Virus record (IMG/VR): IMGVR_UViG_3300022853_000032
Span: 1-50,475 of that record
DNA length: 50,475 bases
DNA from: a virus
Strand: one strand, 5' to 3'
Of the stretch, positions 49,213 to 50,475 are shown in pieces. The stretch's first letter is position 1. Each line of letters begins with the position of its first letter. The notes beneath the pieces were generated by a model that did not search any database, was not told the origin of the DNA, and saw only the letters and a program-made list of their open reading frames with translations. Both the position numbers and the translations under genes were made by a program.

Positions 49213-50010
49213 ATGACAACTATGGCCACTATTATCACAGATCTAAAAACCGGTAACACTGAATCGCTTTACCTTGCGACTGATACGCAAATTGAGAAGT
49301 TGCTTGCGGCTAATAAGATCAGCGAAGAATATGTAAACATGTTTTATGAGAATCAGGATGAAATGCGCGAGCTTATGGCGGCCGCGATTGAAGAATTCGC
49401 CCCTGCCGTTTCACTGGCCGATGCTGCTATCAACACACTTAAGAAAACCCCATCTAAAGCCCCTGTGTTAATACCCGCTGATCAGATGGAGTTAGATGCG
49501 CTGAACGAATCACGTGCGGATCAAACCAAAAGACGCGAGTTAATGGCAAGCGATGCAATAGCTAATGCAGAGACTACTATTTCAGGAAAAGAGATCGCCA
49601 TGATTTTCGACAATACGTACAAGTTTAACTGGACCTTGCGCCGCGATGGTAAGGGAGTTAGTGATCTGGAATTGACCGCTATTGATCTGGCATTATTGAA
49701 AGCGGACTTTAAAGCATTTAAGACTAGTTTCGAGAATGCTGGTGCGGAAAACTTTGACCAGCGTATTAGTTACCTTAAGAAGCTTTCTTTACATACGCTT
49801 TACAAGGGCGAACCAAAAAACAGTGAGGAAGTATTGGAGACGGAAGCGGAAGCGGATACCGAAACTGAGTTAGAAAACGCATATGAACAGGCATTAACTG
49901 CTGCGCTTACATTCGCTAAAGAGATGGGCAAGTCGGAGGATGTTATAAAAATGTTAGAATCCCTACAATCAGAGCAGGGCATGCAAACTGTAGAATCCGT
50001 CAGTCACTAG
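49213..50010 (+). CDS. Unknown helical protein in a stand-alone unit
   Basis: A 265-residue acidic, largely helical protein of no family I recognise. ATG 49213 has GAGG 9 bases upstream; the open frame to 49198 starts with TTG and lacks support. Residues about 40-60 (EYVNMFYENQDEMRELMAAA) and 215-255 look helical, with an acidic run of alternating Glu, Ala, Thr (ETEAEADTETELENAYEQAL). Its DNA is rich in GATC, unlike the rest of the phage. With its own promoter and terminator it looks like a moron or host-takeover gene. Confidence 0.75.
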   Translation: MTTMATIITDLKTGNTESLYLATDTQIEKLLAANKISEEYVNMFYENQDEMRELMAAAIEEFAPAVSLADAAINTLKKTPSKAPVLIPADQMELDALNESRADQTKRRELMASDAIANAETTISGKEIAMIFDNTYKFNWTLRRDGKGVSDLELTAIDLALLKADFKAFKTSFENAGAENFDQRISYLKKLSLHTLYKGEPKNSEEVLETEAEADTETELENAYEQALTAALTFAKEMGKSEDVIKMLESLQSEQGMQTVESVSH

Positions 50011-50057
50011 ACGGCTCGCAAAATATAACACCCTATACAGTCTAGGGTGAAACCTAA

Positions 50058-50082
50058 AAACCCGTTAATAGCGGGTTTTTTT
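50058..50082 (+). terminator. Rho-independent terminator
   Basis: AAACCCG (50058-50064), loop TTAATAG, CGGGTTT (50072-50078), followed by a run of T to 50082. A second stem without a U-tract, CACCCTA/TAGGGTG (50029-50035 and 50043-50049), lies just before it. Together they end the transcript of the gene at 49213. Confidence 0.85.
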
Positions 50083-50475
50083 GTGGGCGTTTATAAAGCT
50101 TAAGTTATGCCAGAGAATAAGCTAAGGAAAATAAGAATATTATAAGGTCCTATTGTTACGTGTTTTTTGTAATGTTACACGGCCAAAAATGGGTTTCCCT
50201 AGGTATTTCAATGGCTTGCGGTATTGTTACATTATTACGTGAAAAAACAGTACACACGGATAACCAAAAGAGCGTTTAAGCATTGGGCATAGTGTAAGCA
50301 TAGTGCAGCACAAAATACTGCAAAGTGATAAATTGGCGTTCTCTTTTTACTATTTTCATAATAATAGTATATATAGAGCTTTTTAATAACATAACGCCAA
50401 CTATCATGCGGGTTCTAGAGCATTTCGCTTTATTACGTTTTACCCTTATCCTTGTAACAATAGCCCCTTATTTCG
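50083..50475 (+). other. AT-rich noncoding right end
   Basis: No gene is seen in this stretch of about 390 bases. TATTGTTAC occurs twice (50151-50159 and 50222-50230), with related GTTAC/GTAAT motifs between (50170-50178, 50230-50240). Such repeated motifs may be protein-binding sites. It ends with a promoter flanked by an inverted repeat (see separate entry). Confidence 0.6.
50333..50400 (+). promoter_or_regulatory. Promoter flanked by an inverted repeat
   Basis: TTTACT (50346-50351), 16 bases, TATATA (50368-50373) forms a sigma70-like promoter pointing right. A perfect 8-bp inverted repeat, TTGGCGTT (50333-50340) and AACGCCAA (50393-50400), flanks it, suggesting a two-site operator. It would read off the right edge, toward the early genes if the genome ends join. 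Confidence 0.5.

Overview
The window looks like nearly the whole genome of a tailed double-stranded DNA phage (Caudoviricetes). It is probably podovirus-like and from an aquatic environment, of the type recovered as environmental contigs. The evidence is a P22-like portal, adaptor proteins, very large internal virion proteins (one with a transglycosylase domain, one with a zincin motif), no tail-tube, tape-measure or baseplate genes, and several small proteins that I recognise from marine phage contigs. No integrase, lysogeny module, tRNA or rRNA gene was seen. The host cannot be read from the sequence.

Layout: (1) Positions 101-14525, plus strand, are the early/replication arm: a small HTH protein, a VRR-NUC nuclease, a family A DNA polymerase split by an intein, a cluster of small accessory genes (YopX-like, DUF3310-like and others), an Fe-S type PD-(D/E)XK nuclease, a protein with an AcrVA2-like C-terminal motif, a small HNH protein, an SNF2-type helicase, a coiled-coil protein, a two-part SSB-like protein and a primase-helicase. 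(2) Positions 14522-48787, minus strand, are the late arm. Read in transcription order from the right it gives terminase small and large subunits, portal, a GroES-like co-chaperonin, scaffold, capsid proteins, adaptors, fibre genes (one a seven-repeat beta-propeller), a lysis cassette and four large virion/ejection proteins. The two arms meet head-on and share a CTAG at their stop codons. (3) Positions 48788-50475 are a divergent control region with a G-quadruplex motif and promoters, a GATC-rich gene of unknown function with its own promoter and terminator, and an AT-rich noncoding tail with a promoter pointing off the right edge. If the genome is circular or concatemeric, that promoter would feed the early genes at the left edge.

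The most unusual feature is in the polymerase gene. An intein (2442-3290) interrupts the O-helix motif B. Inside it, in a different reading frame, lies a complete HNH homing endonuclease gene (2540-3268) with its own ATG and Shine-Dalgarno. The polymerase/intein frame stays open across the whole endonuclease gene, so about 730 bases are dual-coding, including bases that encode intein splicing blocks. A second HNH endonuclease sits in the late arm at 38416-39054.

Gene function calls rest on motifs recognised by eye. No database search or computation was run.
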